Source: Dallia pectoralis
Taxonomy: Eukaryota; Chordata; Actinopteri; Esociformes; Umbridae
Length of the DNA stretch: 64,000 nucleotides
Direction of reading: 5' to 3'
Assembly: GCA_029465975.1 (NCBI GenBank)
Contig: CM055756.1
Location: forward strand, 2,545,601-2,609,600
Part shown: piece by piece, positions 1-10,660 of the stretch
How positions within the stretch are numbered: the first letter of the stretch is position 1
How the letters are laid out: every line of letters begins with the position of its first letter
Program-made: the position numbers and the translations under genes
Notes under the pieces: generated by a model
The model's database searches: none
What the model was told of the DNA's origin: nothing
Seen by the model: the letters and a program-made list of their open reading frames with translations, nothing else

Positions 1-229
1 AATTACTGCCAAACATTTTGAAGCCCTATATTCATATACTATACTAATAATAATCAATTGGAGTATTAATAAAAATGTCTATGAACTAATTCTGCCTTTG
101 CTGTATGTATTTTGAGGAACATTTATAAGTCTGATATGAATGAAAGCCCCGGACAGACAGGACATTAACATATATTTGAACATATTTTACATGCATTAAC
201 TGAGAAAAATGTCCAATGAAGCATCAGAA

Positions 230-409
230 GAAGGCGGATGTAGGCGGAGCTGATTAGCGACGTCACTTCCTGTTCCTTGCGCGCGAGCAAAATATCATAT
301 GTTGAACCGGAGATATTGCAGCATGTTTCAGTCGCCATAAACTACGCTTTAAACTCGAGAATCAGGTGTAAGGATTCCAAAAAGGACAAAGTACAGATGG
401 AATGAACAG
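230..409 (+). promoter_or_regulatory. Candidate promoter and non-coding first exon
   Basis: This stretch is richer in CpG than its neighbours. It carries GACGTCAC followed directly by TTCCTG (a CRE-like site beside an ETS-like core) and GCGCGCG at about 280-287. It ends in a textbook donor, AACAG|GTGAGT, with GT at 410-411. Short ATG frames in it stop quickly. The arrangement looks like a TATA-less promoter and first exon feeding the segment at 845-1304. No transcript evidence is available from sequence alone. Confidence 0.4.
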
Positions 410-844
410 GTGAGTTTGAGCTAAATTTTACTTTATCTAGGCCTATATGAGATAACAGCTAACTAGCTACTTGGCTATGGTTAATGCTCACATTAACATT
501 AGCTAGATAGCTACTTACGTCTGAGCCATGTTAGAAGACAACACGTAACTAGCGCTTGTTAACAATTACTTATCTTTTATCTGCATCTTTTGTTTTTCAG
601 GTAACTGGTAGCTACAGTTACTAATTAGGCAAGGTTGCTAGGTAGCTTGTTTGTAAAAGGCAGGGAACAAAAAATGAACATGTACTTTATCCTAATAAGC
701 CATGTAGCCACTAGTTAGCTGATAATTTTTTTTTCCTGATGCTGTGTGTTATAAATTGTAACACGCTGGGTGTTTATAAGATGTTGCATTTAACGGCTAT
801 AGTATAAATTAAACGATGTACCTTACCCTTTCTCATTTCTTTAG

Positions 845-1304
845 GCTTCAGAGGAAGTTAATGCCAATGCAGAATACTCTGTATCTGATCCCAACAGCAA
901 AGAGGGAGACATACCCAATCTCAGTAATGAAGAGGATGATGACATACACAATCCCAACAGCATGGAGGACAATGTACCCGATCCCAGCAGTGAAGAGGAA
1001 GACGTAACTGATCCCAGCAGTGAAGAGGAAGACGTACACAATACGAACAGTGAATGGGGCGACAATTCATCTGCCTTGGTATGTTTCACGCAAGTGTGTA
1101 TTTGGAATCCTAATTTAATATTGCGCAATTTCACAAATTCCGATAAAAGGTTAAATATATTAATCATGTTTGCTTGTTGTCTTGTGTTTTTTTTACAGGG
1201 CATGCTAGGGAGAAATTTGAAGAAATAACAGTGCAAGATGTCCAGAAGATCTTGCACAAGAAGTGCAACAATGAATGCTTCAGACAAGTAAAGGCAGAAA
1301 AGAT
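845..1304 (+). pseudogene. Two gene-like exons with an acidic repeat; unrecognised and frame-broken
   Basis: Seen in sequence: an acceptor (TTCTTTAG, AG 843-844), an open segment 845-1078, a donor GTATGT at 1079, a second acceptor (TTTTTTACAG, AG 1197-1198) and a second segment 1199-1304 ending at GTGAGC (1305). The first segment encodes about 78 residues with a degenerate acidic repeat (variants of DPSSEEEDV). The second, in its best frame, reads HAREKFEEITVQDVQKIL and then a Cys-rich stretch. The first segment ends in phase 0, but the good frame of the second needs phase 1, so simple joining stops within about 10 codons. I do not recognise the family. It could be a decayed gene, a gene with a missed micro-exon, or part of a transposon. 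If transcribed, it is nested in the GluN2 intron on the opposite strand. Confidence 0.35.
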
Positions 1305-1735
1305 GTGAGCATGCATTTCATGTACAAAAATGAAGCATATTGTTAAATAAAATAACCATGTTTATTTTAACATTTAGAGTTTAAAATAGTTCTACAATGT
1401 ATATATCAACATTTTAAGTGTTCATAGCTGGTTTATCCCCCTTTAATGTAGCTTTGACAATATTATCTCATGAAAATATTTATGAAAACACACACATTGT
1501 GTGTCTTGCCTCAAGATTTATTTAGGTATTTTGAATATGTACTGTATTTCCTTTATTTTAAAGATGTTAATTACACTTGAAGACAAAAGTATATTCTAAA
1601 GTTTCAAGTGGAACTCCTACCAGACACATGGCACTGATTGTTAGAGTATTGTTTAAGGTTCACTTGACAAACTTGGCTTGTACAGTTATACTATGTGTTT
1701 AAATCTATTAGTAAATCATAGTAAATTAACATTTA
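1305..1735. other. AT-rich intronic/intergenic sequence, nothing recognised
   Basis: There is no coding pattern, RNA gene or clear repeat here; it leads into the palindrome-rich segment. Confidence 0.6.
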
Positions 1736-2095
1736 TTAGGTTTACTTCTTGAAGTACTTACATGAGTTGAAATACTTTTAAGTACTTTAAGAAGTCTACA
1801 TCATAAACTAAAAGTACACTACACGGGTTACTTTAAAGTATACTTTTAAGTACTTTAAGAAGTCTACTTCATAAACTAAAAGTACACTACACGGGTTACT
1901 TTAAAGTATTTAAAAGTATACTTAAAATAAACTAAGTGTACTCTAAAGTGTACTAAATAAACAATAAAGTGGGCCAATTTAGTCTACTTAGTATAAAAAT
2001 AGTATATAAATAAGTACTTTAGTACCTTAATAATAGTATACTTTTTAAACTTAAGTATACTCTCAAAAATGAACTTAAAGTATACTTTTGTTTCG
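1736..2095. repeat. AAGTATACTT-type palindromic AT-rich repeat with a 68-bp duplication
   Basis: The stretch is dominated by AAGTAC/AAGTATACTT words and their complements, so it can fold on itself in many ways. A 68-bp segment (GAAGTCTAC at 1791 and again at 1859) is tandemly duplicated with one main mismatch. I recall similar words from teleost interspersed repeats, but cannot name a family. Confidence 0.6.
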
Positions 2096-2430
2096 TAAGG
2101 ATACAGGCCATATAGGTCTCCTGTATCTCTTCTTTATATCCACAAATAAGACCTATATGTACATACAAGATGTCTCCAATCGCAGCTGTACTGTAAGTAC
2201 TTTGAGTTCCTGATGAAGTCTGTTGAAGTATTGCGCTCTTACTCGTTGTATTACGGTAACAGATTTGTTTTGGTGTTTGTGTATTAAGTGTTTTAATCGT
2301 TTTTTTAATGTTCAGTTTTTTGTCTTGTTTTTGTTCTATTTGATTGTTCTTAAGTAAATAAATAATGTACATTTCTACATTTTGGGCTTTTATTTATGTT
2401 GCATAGTAGCTATGGATTTCAATAATTTAA
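2096..2430. other. Unassigned spacer
   Basis: A 117-codon minus-strand frame (2019-2372) crosses this spacer. It is low-complexity K/N/Q/T-rich, runs into the palindromic repeat and has no recognisable domain. I regard it as chance. Confidence 0.5.
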
Positions 2431-2690
2431 CATATATGTGCATATATGTTAGGTGCATATAGGTGCATATATGTTAGGTGCATATATGTTAGGTGCATAT
2501 ATGTTAGGTGCATATAGGTGCATATATGCACCTAACATATAGGTTCATATATGCACATATAGGTGCATATATGCACATATATGTACATATAATATAGGAA
2601 AACGGCCAATTTTATATATGTCACATATATTAAAAATATATCAAAACCTATATTAAAACATATATGTTTATATAGGTTCTTTCCATGTGG
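2431..2690. repeat. Short tandem and inverted repeat built from GTGCATATATGTTAG
   Basis: Several copies of GTGCATATATGTTAG (about 2445-2525) are followed at once by the reverse complement (GCACCTAACATATAGG, about 2527-2545). Further CATATA/TATATG palindromes then run to about 2680. The layout predicts a long AT-rich hairpin or cruciform directly before the 61-bp array. Confidence 0.75.
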
Positions 2691-2692
2691 GA

Positions 2693-5206
2693 TATGCTGT
2701 TAAGAGTGTCCTCTGGACCTAGAACATAATGCTATAAGATCTGAGACATTATATATGCTGTTAAGAGTGTGCTCTGGACCTAGAACATAATGCTATAAGA
2801 TCTGAGACATTATATATGCTGTTAAGAGTGTGCTCTGGACCTAGAACATATTGCTATAAGATCTGAGACATTATATATGCTGTTAAGAGTGTGCTCTGGA
2901 CATAGAACATAATGCTATAAGATCTGAGACATTATATATGCTGTTAAGAGTGTCCTCTGGACCTAGAACATAATGCTATAAGATCTGAGACATTATATAT
3001 GCTGTTAAGAGTGTGCTCTGGACCTAGAACATAATGCTATAAGATCTGAGACATTATATATGCTGTTAAGAGTGTCCTCTGGACCTAGAACATAATGCTA
3101 TAAGATCTGAGACATTATATATGCTGTTAAGAGTGTCCTCTGGACCTAGAACATAATGCTATAAGATCTGAGACATTATATATGCTGTTAAGAGTGTCCT
3201 CTGTACCTAGAACATAATGCTATAAGATCTGAGACATTATATATGCTGTTAAGAGTGTCCTCTGGACCTAGAACATAATGCTATAAGATCTGAGACATTA
3301 TATATGCTGTTAAGAGTGTGCTCTGGACCTAGAACATAATGCTATAAGATCTGAGACATTATATATGCTGTTAAGAGTGTCCTCTGGACCTAGAACATAA
3401 TGCTATAAGATCTGAGACATTATATATGCTGTTAAGAGTGTCCTCTGGACCTAGAACATAATGCTATAAGATCTGAGACATTATGTATGCTGTTAAGAGT
3501 GTGCTCTGGACCTAGAACATAATGCTATAAGATCTGAGACATTATATATGCTGTTAAGAGTGTCCTCTGGACCTAGAACATAATGCTATAAGATCTGAGA
3601 CATTATATATGCTGTTAAGAGTGTCCTCTGGACCTAGAACATAATGCTATAAGATCTGAGACATTATATATGCTGTTAAGAGTGTCCTCTGGACCTAGAA
3701 CATAATGCTATAAGATCTGAGACATTATATATGCTGTTAAGAGTGTCCTCTGGACCTAGAACATAATGCCATAAGATCTGAGACATTATATATGCTGTTA
3801 AGAGTGTCCTCTGGACCTAGAACATAATGCTATAAGATCTGAGACATTATATATGCTGTTAAGAGTGTGCTCTGGACCTAGAACATAATGCTATAAGATC
3901 TGAGACATTATATATGCTGTTAAGAGTGTCCTCTGGACCTAGAACATAATGCTATAAGATCTGAGACATTATATATGCTGTTAAGAGTGTGCTCTGGACC
4001 TAGAACATAATGCTATAAGATCTGAGAGATTATATATGCTGTTAAGAGTGTGCTCTGGACCTAGAACATAATGCTATAAGATCTGAGACATTATATATGC
4101 TGTTAAGAGTGTCCTCTGGACCTAGAACATAATGCTATAAGATCTGAGACATTATATATGCTGTTAAGAGTGTCCTCTGGACCTAGAACATAATGCTATA
4201 AGATCTGAGACATTATATATGCTGTTAAGAGTGTCCTCTGGACCTAGAACATAATGCTATAAGATCTGAGACATTATATATGCTGTTAAGAGTGTGCTCT
4301 GGACCTAGAACATAATGCTATAAGATCTGAGACATTATATATGCTGTTAAGAGTGTGCTCTGGACCTAGAACATAATGCTATAAGATCTGAGACATTATA
4401 TATGCTGTTAAGAGTGTCCTCTGGACCTAGAACATAATGCTATAAGATCTGAGACATTATATATGCTGTTAAGAGTGTCCTCTGGACCTAGAACATAATG
4501 CTATAAGATCTGAGACATTATATATGCTGTTAAGAGTGTCCTCTGGACCTAGAACATAATGCTATAAGATCTGAGACATTATATATGCTGTTAAGAGTGT
4601 GCTCTGGACCTAGAACATAATGCTATAAGATCTGAGACATTATATATGCTGTTAAGAGTGTGCTCTGGACCTAGAACATAATGCTATAAGATCTGAGACA
4701 TTATATATGCTGTTAAGAGTGTCCTCTGGACCTAGAACATAATGCTATAAGATCTGAGACATTATATATGCTGTTAAGAGTGTCCTCTGGACCTAGAACA
4801 TAATGCTATAAGATCTGAGACATTATATATGCTGTTAAGAGTGTCCTCTGGACCTAGAACATAATGCTATAAGATCTGAGACATTATATATGCTGTTAAG
4901 AGTGTCCTCTGGACCTAGAACATAATGCTATAAGATCTGAGACATTATATATGCTGTTAAGAGTGTCCTCTGGACCTAGAACATAATGCTATAAGATCTG
5001 AGACATTATATATGCTGTTAAGAGTGTCCTCTGGACCTAGAACATAATGCTATAAGATCTGAGACATTATATATGCTGTTAAGAGTGTCCTCTGGACCTA
5101 GAACATAATGCTATAAGATCTGAGACATTATGCTGTTAAGAGTGTCCTCTGGACCTAGAACATAATGCTATAAGATCTGAGACATTATATATGCTGTTAA
5201 GAGTGA
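2693..5206. repeat. Minisatellite, 61-bp unit, about 41 copies
   Basis: The period is 61 bp, measured from TTAAGAG at 2761, 2822 and 2883. Units are almost identical. The main polymorphism is one base, GTGTGCTCTGG versus GTGTCCTCTGG, which alternates irregularly through the array. Rare private variants are CATAGAAC (about 2899), GTACC (about 3203), TGCCATAAG (about 3768), GAGAGATT (about 4024) and a unit lacking TATA (about 5129). The high homogeneity suggests recent expansion. The array lies in intron 1 of the GluN2 gene. Confidence 0.97.
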
Positions 5207-7487
5207 TGATATAGCATTTCTACATGTGACTGTGGAACAAAAACAGCTTTCGAACGAACCTCTGTTCACTTAAAAAAACAGTGTTTGGTGAAATATACAC
5301 TTGTCAATGCAAGGTATATTTTAAGAGATCCCACATTTTTTGAGGACTTGGTTAATTGTGGGGAAATCATTTACAGGTAATGAAGATGTCTACTTCCTCG
5401 AATGTCAAAAGAAATTCATTACCCTACAATAAAGTGATCAGTTAAATTATCACTGCTAGAGGCGATTCTAAACTTTTTTTTCTAGTCTTTATATCGTGAA
5501 AACTCCAGAGTACTTTGCGGAGAGTTACTACTTTCAGTGCATCCGGAGTAAAATACAACTGTCAAATATGGAGATGGAAAGAGAGCTCTTTGTTTATGGA
5601 CACCGAGGATGGCATTAGCAAAACATAACCCAAAGCCCAACGCAACAGATTATGAAGGATTGTTGATGCTCAGGTGCTATTTCACAGGGGCCATTAACTC
5701 AAATCAAGCAGTCTCGTTCGTTACACACACCAAACAGCTGCAGACAATAAAACCTCCACTAAAATATGTTCCCAGATAGACATAAACACATTTGAAAACC
5801 TTCAATTGGTTACGTTTAATGAACTAGACCCCCCTTCACAGACACACCAACATGTGTTTATCAACTCCTAAAACATTTAGCAAAATGGCTCAGGTATGTC
5901 ATGCTAAATTATGTATTAGAAAGTTACAGATTTTTTTTTGTCAATTTTTACCCATACCCAATTCTGAGAACAATTTATTTTAGATGTTAAAGGGGCACTT
6001 TGTAGAATCCTGCCTCTAACGTTTACTTGTCTACATATCAAACCACGTCACAACTTCTCTCATCCTTTTCTATCGTTACTGAACAAACCAAAACAATATC
6101 AGATAATTCACGCGGGAAATTAGCTGGTTTAGAATGGGGGGATTGAACTGCGAGTGTCTTAAGCGAGTCTGAGAAGACTACCCAATATCCCCAATTTCAC
6201 AATTTTTGGAGCAGTTAGCAGAGCTCAGTAAGTGTCTTTAAAAGCTTTCTAATAGTACTGTACTTAATACTTGTAGTTATGACCACATTAAAACAATGAA
6301 TGCAGCAACTCCTGAAATCCATTAAATCATTTATAAGGACATATGTGTTCATTAAAGTTTGAGGGTTTTATAACTGAATCTGTTAGTTACACTTACTGAC
6401 TAAAAACAGATAAAAAATATATATAACATATGTCAACCTTTAGATAATTAAATTTTTCCTATTTCATTTTTGTTGTAATCATTGATAAACTGTTGTGTCC
6501 CCCAGGTTGGCGTGATTAAAATGTAAATGACCTGCGGGAGACCGGTGACACGTCTTCTGTTGCCCACGAGAACCTAGAAGCATGCCTGGATTTCCCAAAA
6601 CATTTCCCGTAATTACCGTGGCTGACAGGGGAGCAGTCTAGTAATATATGTGGGCAAGAATAAAGAAATTACAATTACATGCACAGCAGTTAGGACGAGC
6701 GACCGCTGGCTAGCACACGACACAGGTCTATTGGCGTCTTACATCGATCGCTGTTAGGTTGATAGACCTCAGGTTACTGCTAACAAATATCGTTTCTATC
6801 TCTATCATCTTGAAGCGCCACACAGAAAAGATGGAATCATTGAATACAAATCTGGTTGAAAAAAATCTATTTCAGTTCTATTGATGTAGATGCATTTATT
6901 TTAACCACATTTCTATTGAAGGCCCCCCCCCCAGCTGCCGGAGCAAAGATGACTTGGTTTGATTACGCATTGCAATGCAGCAGTCATCTTCTTCTGCTAC
7001 AGCCATCTGAGGGCAGCCAGTCTGCTTTATTACATTCTACACCACCCCAATCCAACCCTGCCCCTTGCTGAATAAGCATTTTGTTTATTGTCGGCGGATT
7101 GGCTAGTCATGCTCCACCAATCACCTGCAGCCTGGTCTACACCCATTTGCATAGAACGTACGCTCGCTAACTGTGAGTAGCATTGTGATGCCTCTGCATC
7201 AGGAATAGTGCCGGCGATGTAGTTTGAGGACACAAGATGTCAGAGTCAGAAAAGTACATTCCTGTGACTGTGTCTTTAACTCTTAGAAATTTAAGGCTTC
7301 AATTGTAAAGGAATTCAGCGTCAGTTTCCATTGTAGCACACGTTTCCTTTAGAGTTCATTAATGCTAAAATCCATTGCATACAGCCCCAATAATACAACT
7401 AGTCAAATAAAGCCTGTTCTATATTGACATGCGGCGTTTAACTAGAAACATATGATGGGGCCAAAAATGTATAGCGCAAGATATGCA
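5207..7487. other. Unassigned intronic sequence
   Basis: There is no convincing exon on either strand; open frames such as 6856-7071 and 7030-7233 have no recognisable domain. A search by eye for the second GluN2 exon on the minus strand found nothing. Short homopolymers (C8 at about 6923, T-rich runs) are present. Confidence 0.6.
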
Positions 7488-7850
7488 CCCACCAGCCACT
7501 TTATTAAGTACATCTGATCATCCATTCACGTGGCAGCATCTCAATCAATGCAGTCAGGCATGTAGACATGGTCGAGACGTTCTGCCGGTGGTGGAGGAGG
7601 TGTAATGGTGTGGGGGATATTTTCCTCGGCGCACTATAGGCCTCTTCGTACCAACCGAGCAATGTTTAAATGTAACAGCCTTGAGTATTGTTACTGATCA
7701 TGTCCATCTCTGTAAGACCCCTGTGAACCAATCATCTAATGGTTATTTCCAGCAGGATAACGTGACATGTCACATGACATTTCTTGAACTTCACAATGAG
7801 TTCACTAACCAAATGGTCTCCAGTCACCAGGTCTAAATACACCAGATATC
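7488..7850 (+). mobile_element. Internally deleted Tc1/mariner transposon fossil
   Basis: The left part (CCACTTTATTAAGTAC, GTGGCAGCATCTCAAT, GGCATGTAGACATGGTC) matches the 5' end of a widespread fish Tc1-like family. It then jumps at about 7585 to GGTGTAATGGTGTGGGGGATATT, the part of the transposase gene that I recall encoding GGVMVWGIF. A later segment reads GYFQQDNVTCH (7741-7773), the block around the second catalytic Asp of the DDE domain. Most of the transposase, including the DNA-binding domain and the first catalytic Asp, is missing, and frameshifts are present. The copy is dead and decayed. Confidence 0.8.
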
Positions 7851-8034
7851 ATTAGCATTCAGTGCGCTTATTAATCACATTCTCTAAATGACCTTTTATT
7901 TGCTAATGACATTGTCCGTTATAACTTTCAATTAGCAGAGTAATGACTGTTGGCCAGTGTGTTGTTTAAAATATCGGACTGCATTGCTCACCTTGGTGGT
8001 CATGCGCGATTACATATATTGTACATTATGTTGA

Positions 8035-9975
8035 CTGTATGGCAACCTTTGTCCACACCCAGATACTGTGTCTCACTGTATGGCAACCTGTGTCCACACC
8101 CAGATACTGTGTCTCACTGTGTGACAACCTGTGTCCACACCCAGATACTGTGTCTCACTGTGTGACAACCTGTGTCCACACCCAGATACTGTGTCTCACT
8201 GTATGGCAACCTGTGTCCACACCCAGATACTGTGTCTCACTGTGTGACAACCTGTGTCCACACCCAGATACTGTGTCTCACTGTGTGACAACCTGTGTCC
8301 ACACCCAGATACTGTGTCTCACTGTATGGCAACCTGTGTCCACACCCAGATACTGTGTCTCACTGTGTGACAACCTGTGTCCACACCCAGATACTGTGTC
8401 TCACTGTGTGACAACCTGTGTCCACACCCAGATACTGTGTCTCACTGTGTGACAACCTGTGTCCACACCCAGATACTGTGTCTCACTGTGTGACAACCTG
8501 TGTCCACACCCAGATACTGTGTCTCACTGTGTGACAACCTGTGTCCACACCCAGATACTGTGTCTCACTGTGTGACAACCTGTGTCCACACCCAGATACT
8601 GTGTCTCACTGTGTGACAACCTGTGTCCACACCCAGATACTGTGTCTCACTGTATGGCAACCTTTGTCCACACCCAGATACTGTGTCTCACTGTGTGACA
8701 ACCTGTGTCCACACCCAGATACTGTGTCTCACTGTGTGACAACCTGTGTCCACACCCAGATACTGTGTCTCACTGTATGGCAACCTGTGTCCACACCCAG
8801 ATACTGTGTCTCACTGTGTGACAACCTGTGTCCACACCCAGATACTGTGTCTCACTGTGTGACAACCTGTGTCCACACCCAGATACTGTGTCTCACTGTG
8901 TGACAACCTGTGTCCACACCCAGATACTGTGTCTCACTGTATGGCAACCTGTGTCCACACCCAGATACTGTGTCTCACTGTGTGACAACCTGTGTCCACA
9001 TCAGATACTGTGTCTCACTGTATGACAACCTATGTCCACACCCAGATACTGTGTCTCACTGTGTGACAACCTGTGTCCACACCCAGATACTGTGTCTCAC
9101 TGTATGGCAACCTGTGTCCACACCCAGATACTGTGTCTCACTGTATGGCAACCTGTGTCCACACCCAGATACTGTGTCTCACTGTATGGCAACCTGTGTC
9201 CACACCCAGATACTGTGTCTCACTGTATGGCAACCTGTGTCCACACCCAGATACTGTGTCTCACTGTGTGACAACCTGTGTCCACACCCAGATACTGTGT
9301 CTCACTGTGTGACAACCTGTGTCCACACCCAGATACTGTGTCTCACTGTGTGACAACCTGTGTCCACACCCAGATACTGTGTCTCACTGTATGGCAACCT
9401 GTGTCCACACCCAGATACTGTGTCTCACTGTATGGCAACCTGTGTCCACACCCAGATACTGTGTCTCACTGTATGGCAACCTGTGTCCACACCCAGATAC
9501 TGTGTCTCACTGTATGGCAACCTGTGTCCACACCCAGATACTGTGTCTCACTGTATGGCAACCTGTGTCCACACCCAGATACTGTGTCTCACTGTGTGAC
9601 AACCTGTGTCCACATCCAGATACTGTGTCTCACTGTGTGACAACCTGTGTCCACATCCAGATACTGTGTCTTCATTGTATGACAACCTGTGTCCACATCC
9701 AGATACTGTGTCTCACTGATGCCACCTGTGTCCACACCCAGATACTGTGTCTCACTGTATGACAACCTGTGTCCACACCCAGATACTGTGTCTCACTGTG
9801 TGACAACCTGTGTCCACACCCAGATACTGTGTCTCACTGTATGCCGACCTGTGTCCATGCCCAGATACTGTGTCTCACTGTGTGGCAACCTGTGTCCACA
9901 CCCAGATACTGTGTCTCACTGTATGCCGACCTGTGTCCATGCCCAGATACTGTGTCTCACTGTGTGGCAACTGAT
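8035..9975. repeat. Minisatellite, 41-bp unit, about 47 copies
   Basis: The period is 41 bp (CAGATACTG at 8060, 8101 and onward). There are two main unit types, TGTATGGCAACC and TGTGTGACAACC, intermixed with rarer variants (CATCAGATAC at about 8999, CCACATCC at 9600-9700, ATGCCGACC at about 9841 and 9924). Because 41 is not a multiple of three, open frames pass from frame to frame; they spell CVHTQILCLTV and similar and are not genes. The array ends about 200 bp from the donor of the GluN2 exon. Confidence 0.97.
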
Positions 9976-10053
9976 TTTTACATCTGGCTCATCTTAAGTA
10001 ATTTCACATTAGTCTACATTGAACACAATCTGAACCTTGTTCCTCGTTCAGCC

Positions 10054-10168
10054 TCATTCACTAGCAGTGGAACGTACCCAGATACTCGTGCAGCCTCATG
10101 CACTAGCAGTGGAACGTACCTAGATACTCGTGCAGCCTCATACACTAGCAGTGGAACGTACCCAGCCC
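10054..10168. repeat. Three-copy 42-bp tandem repeat beside the GluN2 splice donor
   Basis: CTAGCAGTGG occurs at 10061, 10103 and 10145, giving a 42-bp period. The last copy ends about 10 bp from the intronic GT of the GluN2 exon (10179-10178). Confidence 0.85.
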
Positions 10169-10179
10169 AGCCTGCTCAC

Positions 10180-10608
10180 CTTGTGTGGCAGGACCACGGC
10201 GGAGCCCCCGCTGATGCCCACAATGGGCACCGCCGTCTGCAGAGCGATGAAGTCCAAGATCTGTGCCACGGCTTCCGAGCCGATGTTGTCCTCAAACACC
10301 ACGCCGTGCACCCTATTGGCCGCCAGCGTGTCGCAGATCCGTGTGAGTAGGGCTCGCGGGTTGGTGTTATTCACCAGCACCGTGATCGGGTTCACCTCCA
10401 GAGGAAGGTCCATGAAGTTCTCCCGGCTGAGACGCCCCTTGATCTCTTGTTGGTAGGCCGAGCCACTGAACACCACCGCAACGTTCACCGTCGGCGCGGG
10501 CGTGATGAGCGGCCGGCCCCGGCACCAGGGCGCATCGCACAGTAGCAACAGCAGCAGCAGCGGCGGCCACCAGGGGGAGTCGCTCAAGCGGCCTAGACGA
10601 ACGCCCAT
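10180..10608 (-). CDS. grin2c: First coding exon of an NMDA receptor GluN2C/2D-type subunit (partial gene)
   Basis: GluN2 subunits bind glutamate and pair with GluN1 to form calcium-permeable postsynaptic NMDA channels. This exon encodes 143 residues: a leucine-rich signal peptide (about 1-31, hydrophobic core 20-23), then the start of the extracellular amino-terminal domain. Visible family features are the VNVAVVF first strand (41-47), an N-X-T glycosylation site at N80, the ATD cysteine in ICDTL (C92), HGVVFEDN (101-108), AQILDF (115-120) and GISGGSAVVL (131-140). The exon ends in phase 0 after PHK at a consensus donor (AAG|GTGAGC, GT at 10179-10178), the position where I recall GluN2 first coding exons ending. 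FMDLPLE, NTNP and ISGGSAVVL resemble mammalian GRIN2C more than GRIN2D, but fish 2D paralogues could look the same, so only GluN2 family membership is certain. Exon 2 onward lies beyond the left edge. The exon is clearly more GC-rich than its surroundings. Confidence 0.9.
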
Positions 10609-10660
10609 CTCAGTCGCCTACTGCCTGGGAGAGGGGAAGGGGTGAGGGGCGAGGTGAGGG
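10609..10660 (-). promoter_or_regulatory. Splice acceptor and short 5' UTR segment upstream of the GluN2 start codon
   Basis: Read on the minus strand, a pyrimidine-rich run (about 10660-10628) ends in CAG at 10627-10625. About 16 bases then precede the ATG at 10608. This is a good 3' splice site, so the coding exon probably begins at 10624 with a little untranslated sequence and is joined to an upstream non-coding exon. A second AG at 10622-10621 is an alternative acceptor. Seen directly: the tract and the AGs. Inferred: their use. Confidence 0.65.

Noticed and set aside
2690..5210. CRISPR array
   Set aside because: Units are identical over the full 61 bp with no variable spacers, there are no cas genes, and the context is vertebrate.
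8039..9997. Overlapping frames encoding PRYCVSLCDNLCPHPDT repeats
   Set aside because: A by-product of the 41-bp array; the same peptide phases recur in every frame and there is no coding context.
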